Shown: piece by piece, positions 12,151-19,725 of the stretch
How positions within the stretch are numbered: position 1 is the first letter of the stretch
Layout of the letters: each line of letters starts with the position of its first letter
DNA from: a virus
Strand: one strand, 5' to 3'
Virus record (IMG/VR): IMGVR_UViG_3300046010_011077
Span: 1-22,618 of that record
DNA: 22,618 nucleotides
Notes under the pieces: generated by a model
What the model saw: only the letters and a program-made list of their open reading frames with translations
Told to the model about the DNA's origin: nothing
Databases searched by the model: none
Program-made: the position numbers and the translations under genes

Positions 12151-12428
12151 TGTATAAAATCTTACCCTATACAGCAGCGCAGGCCCGGCGCCTTAACGTA
12201 AAGATCCGGCCAAGCAGCAGACAGGGTAAAAAACTGGACGTATATGACAGACAAGGAAACTACATAACGAGCGTTGGGGCCAGGGGTTACCTGGACTATC
12301 CTACGTACAAAAAGTTATTCGGTAAGGCAGTAGCAGATCAGCGCCGAAAACTTTACAAGGCCAGGCACGAAAAGGACAGAAAAGTGAAAGGATCGCCAGG
12401 CTACTTTGCTGATCGGCTACTATGGTAA
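12150..12428 (+). CDS. Small basic protein, DUF5754-like (92 aa)
   Basis: The start is ATG 12150, overlapping the previous TGA; an upstream TTG at 12147 would add one residue only. The protein is basic and soluble. It reads YKILPYTAAQARRLNVKIRP, then GYLDYPTYKKL near residue 50, and ends with YKARHEKDRKVKGSPGYFAD and LLW. The closing pattern (RHEKDR, then GSPGYFAD, LLW) resembles a small family known from large eukaryotic DNA viruses and some phages (DUF5754 by memory). Function is unknown; a virion-associated DNA-binding protein is likely given the neighbours. Confidence 0.6.
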   Translation: MYKILPYTAAQARRLNVKIRPSSRQGKKLDVYDRQGNYITSVGARGYLDYPTYKKLFGKAVADQRRKLYKARHEKDRKVKGSPGYFADRLLW

Positions 12429-12463
12429 ATAAGGACGTAATAAAACAACTATAAACTAGAAAA

Positions 12464-12895
12464 ATGGCAAGACGTAGAAAAAGCACTAAGAGACGCAGTT
12501 CACGCCGTCGTATGGGTGCCGTTGGCAAAGCCAACATTCAAGCAGCTCTGGGCATTATTGCCGGCGCTGTAATCGGTAAAAAAGTCGCTGGGTTTATTCC
12601 TGTAGGCGATGATCGTATCAAAAATGCAGCTGTACTGGGTATCGGTCTGGCGTTCCCAATGATCCTTAAAGGTGATCTGGGTAAGGCTATCGGTAACGGT
12701 ATGATCGCTGCCGGTGGAGCTGGTCTGGTAGGCGGCCTTATCCCTGCACTGGGGCAAATGGACGATACTATGACGTTCCCAGTAACCGTTGGCGAAATAC
12801 CTGACAATATCAGCGTAATCGCCGGCGATGACAGCGTAATGGCTGGCGACGATCTTTCAGTCCTGGCTGGTATGGAAGAAGATGAAACGTACTAA
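12464..12895 (+). CDS. Basic-start, Gly-rich membrane protein (143 aa), probable virion protein
   Basis: The start MARRRKSTKRRSSRRRMGAV carries about eleven Arg/Lys in 16 residues and could bind the genome. Residues 25-95 hold three Gly/Ala/Ile-rich membrane-type segments (IQAALGIIAGAVIGKKVAGF, then LGIGLAFPMIL and a GMIAAGGAGLVGGLI stretch). The C-terminus is acidic with three variants of (I/M/L)AG-DD (VIAGDD, VMAGDD, SVLAGM), ending EEDETY. A protein linking DNA, membrane and capsid would fit. Codons favour CTG, GGT and GCT, as in the capsid gene, suggesting abundance. It directly precedes the capsid gene of unit 2. Confidence 0.65.
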   Translation: MARRRKSTKRRSSRRRMGAVGKANIQAALGIIAGAVIGKKVAGFIPVGDDRIKNAAVLGIGLAFPMILKGDLGKAIGNGMIAAGGAGLVGGLIPALGQMDDTMTFPVTVGEIPDNISVIAGDDSVMAGDDLSVLAGMEEDETY

Positions 12896-12901
12896 AATGG
12901 A

Positions 12902-12925
12902 TCACCTGTATTCACCTTTATTTAA
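12902..12925 (+). repeat. TCACCT-GTAT-TCACCT repeat before capsid gene
   Basis: Two TCACCT hexamers (12902-12907 and 12912-12917) are one helical turn apart, followed by TTATTTAA. The 22 bases from 12904 are the reverse complement of 9536-9557, and 24 bases match 22050-22073. The shorter CACCTGTATTCA core occurs also at 9213-9224 and 21714-21725. It is a likely operator acting on capsid-gene and control-region transcription. Confidence 0.7.
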
Positions 12926-12936
12926 CTAAAAGCCCC

Positions 12937-12959
12937 ACGCCAGGCAATACGAATGGCGT
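12937..12959 (+). promoter_or_regulatory. Stem-loop in capsid-gene leader
   Basis: ACGCCA (12937-12942) and TGGCGT (12954-12959) can pair over an 11-base loop. It ends ten bases before the ATG at 12970. The right arm is also present before ATG 25, but the window starts within the loop there. It may protect or regulate the capsid mRNA. Confidence 0.4.
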
Positions 12960-12969
12960 AACAATTATT

Positions 12970-13647
12970 ATGGCTTCAACAGTAGGCACTCGCCTAGCAT
13001 TTGAAAAAGCGAAACAGGCTATCAATAACGCCGGTTTTTCGCTCGGACAGGCTGTACTTTCACAGTCCTATCTTCGTTTGGAAGTAGCTTTATCAACTAC
13101 TATCACAAGCTATCAGTTCCCAGTACTCACTAATGACGTTAGCAGCTCAAACACCAGCAGCTTCAATACTGAGCAGCGTTTGAACTTGCAGGACGCTTTC
13201 GTGTGTTCTTCAATTGGTCTATTTTTCGCTGTACCTAGCAGCAGCACCGCTAGCAACTATCGGCTGTTTACTTACCCCAGCCCGATCACGTTCTCGGCTT
13301 CTAATACAGCCACTAGCTTGCTGAACTGGTATAACAGCTCGCTCACTTTGACAGTGAATAACAGACAAATAGTGCCTGCCTATGACCTGTACAGACATTA
13401 CTTTGTGCCACAAACGCAAGCCCAGACAGCGCCTTACTACTCTGCCAATACACAGGCATTTGTAGATCAAAACGACGGTAGCAATGACGCTTTCTATCCT
13501 GTAGAGCCAGCCTGGGTGTTGGTGGGATCAAAGCAAAATTCACTACAAGTACAGTTGCCACAAGCTATGGCCGCAGTTGAAACAAACAGCCGCGCGATCC
13601 TTATTCTTCGTGGACATCTGGCCCAGAACGTTACGCCTGTACGTTAA
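12970..13647 (+). CDS. Candidate major capsid protein, unit 2 (225 aa)
   Basis: Same protein as at 25, with two residue changes (Ser for Gly near 90 in VPSSSTAS, Ser for Ala near 156 in PYYSANT). The first 245 bases of the gene are identical to unit 1; silent changes then appear in the second half, about 20 in total. Here the full leader is visible: the TCACCT repeat (12902), the stem-loop (12937) and an A/T-rich stretch before the ATG, with no clear Shine-Dalgarno. The preceding gene is the basic membrane protein at 12464. Beta-rich, no membrane segment; the role as major coat is inference. Confidence 0.55.
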   Translation: MASTVGTRLAFEKAKQAINNAGFSLGQAVLSQSYLRLEVALSTTITSYQFPVLTNDVSSSNTSSFNTEQRLNLQDAFVCSSIGLFFAVPSSSTASNYRLFTYPSPITFSASNTATSLLNWYNSSLTLTVNNRQIVPAYDLYRHYFVPQTQAQTAPYYSANTQAFVDQNDGSNDAFYPVEPAWVLVGSKQNSLQVQLPQAMAAVETNSRAILILRGHLAQNVTPVR

Positions 13648-13673
13648 TTTTCGTTTCGGTCAATAAACCTAAG

Positions 13674-13701
13674 AGGGCCGGTTTCGGCCGGCCCTTATTT
13701 T
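13674..13701 (+). terminator. Terminator or attenuator after the capsid gene, unit 2
   Basis: The same 8-bp GC stem (13674-13681 with 13688-13695) and loop as at 779, then TATTTT. The spacer from the capsid stop is only about 26 bases here, against about 76 in unit 1, and it is unrelated in sequence, so the hairpin itself is what is conserved. Confidence 0.75.
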
Positions 13702-13724
13702 CAAAAAAAGTAAAATTTAATACA

Positions 13725-14156
13725 ATGGCATTTAAGGCCGCTAAATATGAACTGGTAGAGCTACTGGTTCCCGGTGTAGCAGTAACAGGACAGACACAAA
13801 CGCAATGGTCGTTCCCAGATCTGCCCAAGCTACGCTATACAGCACTAATGGCGCTGGAAACGTTCGCCGTTGATACAGTAACCGTATCGCCTAACAACGT
13901 CGCTTTGCCGTCCGCAGCTATTATGCAAAAAAGTTATCTGGTACTATATTCAAACGAGCGCCAGGACTTATTCCGTATTCCTTTAGTATCACTGATCCGC
14001 ACCCAGGCTACAACTAGCGCCAGCGCGCCTTTTGTACGTAGCTTGCCCGAGTTTAGCGGACAAAAGATTACCTGGGATAAGAGCTATATCACTATCGCGT
14101 CGGCTCCTGCCAACACGACTAACATTAGCTTTGTTTTCGGCGTTTACTATATCTAA
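13725..14156 (+). CDS. Candidate second capsid-type protein, unit 2 (143 aa)
   Basis: This is the equivalent of the gene at 830 with one residue change (Ile for Val in SYITIAS, near 124) and a scatter of silent differences. Very low protein change with clear silent divergence is what a tightly packed coat protein would show. It begins after the internal terminator and an A-rich leader (CAAAAAAAGTAAAATTTAA). Beta-rich; structural role inferred from context. Confidence 0.5.
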   Translation: MAFKAAKYELVELLVPGVAVTGQTQTQWSFPDLPKLRYTALMALETFAVDTVTVSPNNVALPSAAIMQKSYLVLYSNERQDLFRIPLVSLIRTQATTSASAPFVRSLPEFSGQKITWDKSYITIASAPANTTNISFVFGVYYI

Positions 14157-14162
14157 AAAACT

Positions 14163-14840
14163 ATGGCTGCAACAGCACAACTACGAAACGCAAGCGCCGT
14201 CCTAAATTGGTACAACGAGCAGCCGCAGGCTGCCTGGAAGATCTTTAGGTTTTCAGTAATGGCTAAAAACATTACTGGCGCTTATGACGGTAAAAGCAAG
14301 GACGAGGGATACGAAAAACTACAAACAGAGCTTTCGTATATTTCGCCAGACGACTACAACAATTTTGTTCTCGGTCTATACAACGACAAGGATAAAGAAA
14401 GAGTAGCGCCAGCGATCAATAAAGTTTTTGTGCTAAACGAAGCGCCGCTAGGTATGATCGCAGGCTACGGCGTAAGCAATCAGCAAGCCCAGGTAAATAA
14501 CGAGATATTAAACGAGATCCGCGCACTACGAGCTGAACGAATGGCCGAACTGGAAACGGACGACGAAGAAGAAGAAGAAGCAGAGCAGCCAGTAACGCCG
14601 TCCAGTATTTTAGCCGGTATGCTACAGCAACCACAAGTTCAACAAATGTTAATAGCAATGTTAGGAAGTATTGTTAGCAGCTTTTCAGCGCCTAAAGTGC
14701 AGCACGTAAGCGGCACCCAGGACGTGGAGCAAATTATTCAAACACTATTTAGCAAAGGGGTAACAGCCGACGACCTGGCTAAGCTGGCAGCAATGCCGCA
14801 GGCGCAGATCGCTATGCTTTTATCAATGCTTAGAAAGTAA
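14163..14840 (+). CDS. Acidic coiled-coil structural protein, unit 2 (225 aa)
   Basis: This corresponds to the protein at 1268. It keeps the helical N-terminus, the coiled coil with the DDEEEEEAEQ run and the Met/Leu-rich C-terminal helices. The difference is local: bases about 14650-14700 (residues 163-175) carry a cluster of changes, including SIVS for NLVN, and Ala replaces Ser near residue 216. The stop overlaps the next start as TAATG, whereas in unit 1 two bases separate them; this shift marks the left edge of the gene replacement. Scaffold or membrane-linker role is possible, unproved. Confidence 0.6.
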   Translation: MAATAQLRNASAVLNWYNEQPQAAWKIFRFSVMAKNITGAYDGKSKDEGYEKLQTELSYISPDDYNNFVLGLYNDKDKERVAPAINKVFVLNEAPLGMIAGYGVSNQQAQVNNEILNEIRALRAERMAELETDDEEEEEAEQPVTPSSILAGMLQQPQVQQMLIAMLGSIVSSFSAPKVQHVSGTQDVEQIIQTLFSKGVTADDLAKLAAMPQAQIAMLLSMLRK

Positions 14841-15307
14841 TGGCAGGCAAGATAAAAATATCAGCTACAGACGTGCTACTGGTAGGCGGCGGCTTACTGG
14901 CCTTTACAGCTATTAAGCGCCTGTTAATCGCAGGCGGGATCGCAGCAGGGCCAGGCACACAAAGCGCCAGCCAGCAAATTACTGATCCGGGAAGCTACTG
15001 GAAGCCGCAATACTATAAACGTACTGGCGGGATCTTAGTAAGACGAGCAACGGCCGAGCAACTGGCTAGACAGATCCACAATGCTTTTGGAGTATTCCAG
15101 GACGACTTTAACGCTGTAATGGCGGCTTTTAGCCAGGTTAAGACAAAGGCTGCTGTATCTTTTTTAGCCGATGTATTTCAGCAGCGCTACAAAGAAGATC
15201 TACTGACTTTTTTAACTAACGGCGGCGGCATATTACCCTGGGACGGATTAAGTGATAGCCAGCTGCGCACATTATTAACGTACACAAACAGATTACCAGC
15301 ACGATGA
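14840..15307 (+). CDS. Exchangeable locus, variant B: 155-aa protein with N-terminal membrane segment
   Basis: This gene occupies the position of the 152-aa gene in unit 1 but I see no similarity to it. Here the membrane segment is at the N-terminus, residues about 11-35 (VLLVGGGLLAFTAIKRLLIA and on), followed by a Gly/Ser/Gln linker and a soluble helical domain (residues 70-155) with AEQLARQIHNAFGVFQDDFN and a C-terminal LSDSQLRTLLTYTN. The anchor is at the opposite end to variant A. It joins neighbours by TAATG and ATGA. The soluble part is of a type seen in other Bacteroidota phage proteins near structural genes, but I cannot name it. Entry or membrane role is possible. Confidence 0.65.
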   Translation: MAGKIKISATDVLLVGGGLLAFTAIKRLLIAGGIAAGPGTQSASQQITDPGSYWKPQYYKRTGGILVRRATAEQLARQIHNAFGVFQDDFNAVMAAFSQVKTKAAVSFLADVFQQRYKEDLLTFLTNGGGILPWDGLSDSQLRTLLTYTNRLPAR

Positions 15308-15654
15308 AAAAAAACATATTGCCCTTACTACTGATCGCCGGCGCTGCTATAGCGTTTATGGCCTTTCGCAGACGGCCCAGGGTAACCGTTGAAGCAGGCC
15401 CAACAGAAAGGATCACTGAGCAGGAGTTCGCGGCGCCTGTAGATATGCCGCCAGCTAGGCAAACAGCTGTAGATATCGGCACAAAGCTGATCAGTAATTT
15501 ATTTACAAAGAAGCCTGGCGCAAAAGCCAGGGGCACGGCTGTAAAAAGAGCCGTAAGGACTAAGACAGCAACCAGGGCGCAGGCAAAGGCTGTAACAAAG
15601 CAGCTTTCTAAAGGTATTCGCGTGGCCGGTTTTGGCGATAACGTACTTGTATAA
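15304..15654 (+). CDS. Small membrane protein with basic Ala/Lys tail, unit 2 (116 aa)
   Basis: Same layout as the gene at 2403: membrane segment LPLLLIAGAAIAFMAF, then RRRPR, an acidic stretch, a variable middle and a basic end with KRAVRTKTATRAQAKAVTK and GFGDNVLV. Residues 41-75 (APVDMPPARQTAVDIGTKLI and on) replace the unit 1 sequence, showing a variable middle with conserved ends. ATG 15304 overlaps the previous stop. Possible genome-membrane linker. Confidence 0.65.
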   Translation: MKKNILPLLLIAGAAIAFMAFRRRPRVTVEAGPTERITEQEFAAPVDMPPARQTAVDIGTKLISNLFTKKPGAKARGTAVKRAVRTKTATRAQAKAVTKQLSKGIRVAGFGDNVLV

Positions 15655-15663
15655 AAAACGACA

Positions 15664-15882
15664 ATGAAAAAAGGAACTATACTATACCTGGTAGCCGCAG
15701 CCGCAGTGTATTATTACTTTATTAGGCGCAGAAAAGTTAGCGGCAAGACGGCACCTAGCGCAGAAAGCGCAGCCAGCACAGCCCGACAATTGGTCGCAAA
15801 TATCGTCGATCAAACGACTTTCATACCTGACGAGACCACTATGCGCCAGGAATACGCTAAAGATCAAAAACTTTGTAGATAA
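15664..15882 (+). CDS. Small single-pass membrane protein, unit 2 (72 aa)
   Basis: Equivalent of 2764: MKKGTILYLVAAAAVYYYFI, a basic RRRK stop-transfer and a short tail. The tail region FIPDETTMRQEY differs from unit 1, while the end AKDQKLCR and the TAATG junction with the next gene are the same. Its ATG at 15664, together with the absence of an upstream extension, fixes the start used in unit 1. Virion-membrane protein by context. Confidence 0.65.
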   Translation: MKKGTILYLVAAAAVYYYFIRRRKVSGKTAPSAESAASTARQLVANIVDQTTFIPDETTMRQEYAKDQKLCR

Positions 15883-16133
15883 TGGCCTGTGTAAAATTCA
15901 TAACAGAAACAAAGATATTTCAGCAATCTGGCCAGACGGATACGAACGCTAATAGCGTTATATTCGTCAATCAAGGAACTAGCAACGTAACCGTTGACGG
16001 TTTTTTGCTTACGCCTAACCAGTCCTGGAATATCACTGGTAACCGCGACGAGATCAATGTTAAGGTATATAGCTTTAATTTTAGCGGCACCGGTACTAAT
16101 CAACTGACAGTAATACTTAAACGATACGTTTAA
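15882..16133 (+). CDS. Small beta-rich protein upstream of fibre, unit 2 (83 aa)
   Basis: Equivalent of 2982, with a single residue change (Val for Ile near 4). It is joined by TAATG at both ends. Constant sequence next to a changing fibre fits a fibre-base or connector protein. No family recognised. Confidence 0.6.
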   Translation: MACVKFITETKIFQQSGQTDTNANSVIFVNQGTSNVTVDGFLLTPNQSWNITGNRDEINVKVYSFNFSGTGTNQLTVILKRYV

Positions 16134-18268
16134 TGTTCGTTAATTTTAATATATTAAACCAGCTTGGATCGCCAGCTATCAATAGTAATACGTTTGCTAA
16201 CAGGCCCGCCGCAGGACAGACAGGCCGGCTCTTTGTTAGTACCGATACTTTTGAGATCTACCGGGATAATGGTACGACCTGGGATCTAATTGGCGGCCCA
16301 GGATCTAGCACAATTACTGGAACGGGTACGGCAACGCAAGTGGCCTATTTTACCAGCTCCCAGGCAATTGGATCTAGCGCAAATTTATACTGGGATAACA
16401 CAGCCGGCGCGTTAGGGATCAATACAGCTACACCAGGCGCCGAGCTAGACGTACACGGCACCGGGATAATGGTGCAGCTAAATTCAACTACTGCAACGGC
16501 TAATAGCTTGCTGGCTTTTCAGCGTAGCGGTAGTGGTTTATGGCGAATAGGCGATGTGTACAATGGTGGCAGTAATTACTTTGAGATCTTTAATACTGCA
16601 GGATCAAATACACCTGTAAGAATAGACGCCAGCACCAGTAACATAGGACTACAAGGCGCACCGGCCGCAGTAGAAACGCTGCGAGTAGTGGGAGCCAGTA
16701 CGTTTGAGGATACTTTTACGCAAGCGGTCGGAACTGACAGAAAAGGGCTTTGGAGCCAATTAACAACGACTACGCCAAATGCAGCCAGCTATACGGCTGG
16801 AATGGCTTACACAGCATTAGCTGCTTATCATCTTAATATTGTACAAGGCAGCGCAACGGTACCCAATACGGTAATAGTCGGCGGTACGTCTAGCGGCGCT
16901 TTGCTACAATTTACTGGAGGCGGTACGCTAATTATCAATCAAGGCAGCACCGGCGGCTTACGTTCTTTTGCTGCTGTGCAGTCGCAGTTTGCTTTTTTAC
17001 CGACGCAGCCTTTTACCAATGTAACACACGTTAGCGGCTTTCACGCTTACGCGCCCTATTATGTAGGCGCAAATAATCCCACAATAGATAACTATTATGG
17101 CATAGCGTTAAACGCCAGCACAGAATATACGGCATTAACAATTACTAATCGCTGGGGGGTTTATCAGGCTGGCGCAAGCGACTTAAATTACTTTGCGGGA
17201 AATAGCCTTTTTGGTACTACGACAAACGTGGGTGCAAAAATATCTATCGCTGGTTATATGTATATCAGCAATAGGCCGCTGGCACAAATAGTATTTAATA
17301 GCACTGGCAGTTATTATGGACAGATACAAAACGACGCAGCCGATAAATGGAGTTTTGCAAGAAATTTTACAAACGACGGAACATTAGGCACGCCAATAAT
17401 GACGTGGGACGCTGCTAATATACGAGTTGGAATAAATACCAGTAGCCCTAATTCAATTTTTGAGGTTAAAAGCACTGGTACTGGATCAAAAACATTAGTA
17501 GGTGCTTTTCGGGATAGTTCTACAAATGGTAACGGAATAGAAATTTACAATCAAGATAATTTATCAAGCATATATTCTACATACTATAGTAGTGGAAGCA
17601 ATCAAGATTTAGGATTTTTTACAACTACTAACACTGGTACGCAAAATGAAGTATTGCGTTTAACCAGTACACAAAGAGTAGGAATTTCAACTAGCACGCC
17701 ACAGTATAAACTAGATATTACTAACTTGGGTTATGGAGTGCAACATTATGGCGATGTAAATAATTCTTTAAGGACTTATGCTGGAAGTACATACCAAATA
17801 ATTGAGGCAACAAATTCAGGTACAGTAAATCAATTTGGATATTTTGGAGGCGGTTTTTTTATTGATACGAGTTCAACTGCAAGATTTAGAATAACTACTG
17901 GCGGAAATGTTTTGATAAATACAAGTACTAATACTGGTCAAACTTTACAAGTTAATGGAACTGCTACGGCAAGTGAATTTAACACGTCGGAAGATAATTT
18001 TACAAATGTTACAAGCGGTGGAACTGCAACATTATTTACAGTAGCAGCGAGCCAAATGTATCTATGTTATGCAACGCAAGGCGCAACAAATAAACAAGTT
18101 ACATTTACCGTATCTGTACCAGAGGGCGGAACAACAGCGGAAATAGGTATAATTAGTACAACTGGCGCATCATTAGCAATTACAGCAAGCGGTCTTAATG
18201 TTCAAGCAACAAATACAGAAGCATTTACAGTAACGGTAAAAACTACTTACATAAGAATAAAATCATAA
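16133..18268 (+). CDS. Receptor-binding fibre, short variant (711 aa)
   Basis: This is the unit 2 fibre. Residues 1-90 match unit 1 closely; then LGINTATPGAELDVHGTG follows at once, so the first module of unit 1 (about 132 residues) is absent. The centre (about 16590-17145) is different in sequence and probably in fold, with Pro/Ala-rich stretches such as LPTQPFTNVTHVSGFHAYAP. From NRWGVYQ (about 17146) to LQVNG (about 17958) the DNA is again close to unit 1 and A/T rich. The last 103 residues are unrelated to unit 1 and end AFTVTVKTTYIRIKS, with one or two beta domains. Changing centre and tip with fixed base is what receptor switching would produce. Confidence 0.8.
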   Translation: MFVNFNILNQLGSPAINSNTFANRPAAGQTGRLFVSTDTFEIYRDNGTTWDLIGGPGSSTITGTGTATQVAYFTSSQAIGSSANLYWDNTAGALGINTATPGAELDVHGTGIMVQLNSTTATANSLLAFQRSGSGLWRIGDVYNGGSNYFEIFNTAGSNTPVRIDASTSNIGLQGAPAAVETLRVVGASTFEDTFTQAVGTDRKGLWSQLTTTTPNAASYTAGMAYTALAAYHLNIVQGSATVPNTVIVGGTSSGALLQFTGGGTLIINQGSTGGLRSFAAVQSQFAFLPTQPFTNVTHVSGFHAYAPYYVGANNPTIDNYYGIALNASTEYTALTITNRWGVYQAGASDLNYFAGNSLFGTTTNVGAKISIAGYMYISNRPLAQIVFNSTGSYYGQIQNDAADKWSFARNFTNDGTLGTPIMTWDAANIRVGINTSSPNSIFEVKSTGTGSKTLVGAFRDSSTNGNGIEIYNQDNLSSIYSTYYSSGSNQDLGFFTTTNTGTQNEVLRLTSTQRVGISTSTPQYKLDITNLGYGVQHYGDVNNSLRTYAGSTYQIIEATNSGTVNQFGYFGGGFFIDTSSTARFRITTGGNVLINTSTNTGQTLQVNGTATASEFNTSEDNFTNVTSGGTATLFTVAASQMYLCYATQGATNKQVTFTVSVPEGGTTAEIGIISTTGASLAITASGLNVQATNTEAFTVTVKTTYIRIKS

Positions 18269-18272
18269 TAAA

Positions 18273-18563
18273 ATGGGATATTCAATTCAGCCAGTACAAA
18301 TCTGGACTAACGGACAAGCAAGCAGCGGCAATTTTATTGACGCAAGCATTGTAAACGACAATCTAAGCAACTACGCGCAGTTTTACTGGGTTATTAGCAG
18401 CGTTATTACCGATAGCGAGGGTAACGAAACTAAGCAATCTTTAGCGCAAGGCAATACCAGTATATCGGGCGAAGATTATACCGCTTGGGGGCAAGCTGGC
18501 GATGTTAATTTAGCCGCTTATGAGTATATTTGTACGCAATTAAATTTAACCTTAATACCTTAA
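18273..18563 (+). CDS. Fibre-associated small protein, unit 2 (96 aa)
   Basis: Equivalent of 5775, with Ile for Thr near residue 45 and Glu for Asp near 72. The aromatic strand YAQFYWVIS and the DYTAWGQ motif are kept. It follows the new fibre tip after four bases without any adjustment, so it does not specifically match the tip. Role unknown. Confidence 0.6.
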   Translation: MGYSIQPVQIWTNGQASSGNFIDASIVNDNLSNYAQFYWVISSVITDSEGNETKQSLAQGNTSISGEDYTAWGQAGDVNLAAYEYICTQLNLTLIP

Positions 18564-18567
18564 AAAA

Positions 18568-18723
18568 ATGGCAAACGTAACTGAACTAAAGGCCCAAGCC
18601 TACGACCTACTGGCAAACATTGAATTTTTGCAATCTAAGCTACGCGAGGTTAATATCGCAATAGCAGAAGAAACTAAAAAACAGCAAGAAAGTGGATCTC
18701 AACATAGCGACGATAGTAATTAG
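18568..18723 (+). CDS. Small coiled-coil protein, unit 2 (51 aa)
   Basis: Equivalent of 6069, with Ile for Met at residue 30 and Gln for Lys near 45, but the same 51-aa length and helical pattern. It overlaps the next GTG gene by 32 bases. The second of the two changes lies in the overlap and alters the other frame silently, so both frames are kept. Confidence 0.6.
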   Translation: MANVTELKAQAYDLLANIEFLQSKLREVNIAIAEETKKQQESGSQHSDDSN

Positions 18724-18883
18724 TAGTATTTGCAGCTTTGTGGCGTCCTGGGCTGTACTTAACCAGCGTGTAAAAACGCTCGAAGAAAAGCAGGCTAAGC
18801 ACGACGACCACGGCGAGCGCCTGATCAGGCTGGAAACCAAGCTCGATATACTCATTCAGCAATTTAAGCGCAGTAGCCTTTGA
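18692..18883 (+). CDS. Membrane plus coiled-coil protein, unit 2 (63 aa, GTG start)
   Basis: Protein identical to 6193, including the GTG start and the TTGA junction, even though roughly ten silent changes separate the units. Membrane segment 5-22, coiled coil 28-60. Lysis accessory role is inferred from place. Confidence 0.6.
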   Translation: MDLNIATIVISSICSFVASWAVLNQRVKTLEEKQAKHDDHGERLIRLETKLDILIQQFKRSSL

Positions 18884-19047
18884 AAACACAGCTCATACGA
18901 CTAGCAGACGTAGCCTATATCGGGCCGTTTATGCTGTATGCGGCCACTAAACTAAAAGGCCAGGATCGGGCAATAATGACAGTCCTGGGCCTTGCAACAA
19001 TTATCTATAACGGAATAAACTTTGTGAAAAATGAAAAAGCTACTTAA
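18880..19047 (+). CDS. Small hydrophobic protein with TTG start, unit 2 (55 aa)
   Basis: Equivalent of 6381: TTG overlapping TGA, then KTQLIRLADVAYIGPFML. Changes are few (Leu for Ile at 8, Val for Ala near 36, Thr for Ala near the end), mostly silent elsewhere. It runs 17 bases into the holin-like gene. Conservation of frame and length across units supports a coding role. Confidence 0.55.
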   Translation: MKTQLIRLADVAYIGPFMLYAATKLKGQDRAIMTVLGLATIIYNGINFVKNEKAT

Positions 19048-19195
19048 AAACTGGAAAACGACCTTTTTTGGCTTTGCCACAATCATTGGCGGCGTGGCCG
19101 CTATTCTTAAAGGCGACCTAGTTACTGGGATCACTACAATCGGAGCCGGGCTGGGCCTTACAGCGGCTAAAGATTTTGACAAAACAGGGCTGTAA
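19031..19195 (+). CDS. Holin-like small membrane protein, unit 2 (54 aa)
   Basis: Equivalent of 6532: MKKLLKNWKTTFFGFATIIG, two hydrophobic segments around KGDL and an LGLTAAKDFDKTGL end. The ATG of the muramidase follows four bases after the stop. Likely membrane permeabiliser in lysis. Confidence 0.6.
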   Translation: MKKLLKNWKTTFFGFATIIGGVAAILKGDLVTGITTIGAGLGLTAAKDFDKTGL

Positions 19196-19198
19196 TGA

Positions 19199-19699
19199 AT
19201 GAAAGGAACAAAGAACTATATCATTGCCCTGGCTATTGTGGGCTTAATCTTACTATCTACTAACGTGAGCGCAGCTACTCTTATAGCAAAATTCGAGGGC
19301 CTAGAGCTAAAAGCCTACCAGGACAGCGCAGGCATTTGGACAATCGGCTACGGCAATACGCGCAATCCCTATACTGGCCTGCCTATTAAAAAAGGCGATA
19401 CAATTACAAAAAAAGAAGCCCTGGACTGGCTGCGCATTACTGTAGCTGCAGCAGAGGGCGAAGTCAAGCGATTAGTAAAGGTGCCGATCAATAATAACCA
19501 GCAACTAGCGCTGGCCAGCCTGCTATTTAATATAGGCGCTGGAGCGTTTGCAAGATCAACGCTGCTTCGCCTGCTAAATAGTGGCGCCGACAAAGCCGCA
19601 GTGGCAGCCCAATTTTTACGCTGGAATAAGGTAAAAGGAAAAGAGGTAACAGGGCTAACAAGGCGAAGAAAAGAAGAAAGTAGGCTATTTTTATCTTAA
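19199..19699 (+). CDS. GH24 muramidase endolysin, unit 2
   Basis: Equivalent of 6700, 166 aa. Glu33, Asp42 and Thr48 are all present (KFEGLELKAYQDSAGIW, then TIGYG), and the N-terminal hydrophobic stretch IIALAIVGLILLSTNVSA ends in a possible signal-peptidase site. About twenty residues differ from unit 1, mostly in the surface helices and the C-terminal tail (RRKEESRLFLS), so it evolves faster than the capsid genes. Last gene of the late unit, before terminator 19726. Confidence 0.93.
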   Translation: MKGTKNYIIALAIVGLILLSTNVSAATLIAKFEGLELKAYQDSAGIWTIGYGNTRNPYTGLPIKKGDTITKKEALDWLRITVAAAEGEVKRLVKVPINNNQQLALASLLFNIGAGAFARSTLLRLLNSGADKAAVAAQFLRWNKVKGKEVTGLTRRRKEESRLFLS

Positions 19700-19725
19700 A
19701 TAGCTGATTTTTATACATTTTAGGC

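Larger units (their letters stand above)
1..12945 (+). repeat. Viral genome unit 1 (full length, circularly permuted)
   Basis: This is one complete viral gene set. It begins just upstream of the candidate major capsid gene and ends where the same sequence starts again at 12946. Gene order is collinear with unit 2. The offset between equivalent genes is 12945 at the capsid gene, 12501 at the early operon and 12512 at the LEA-like gene; the change comes mainly from a shorter fibre in unit 2. The units differ mostly at third codon positions, so they are related strains and not a recent duplication. No integrase, attachment site or host gene is visible. Confidence 0.9.
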
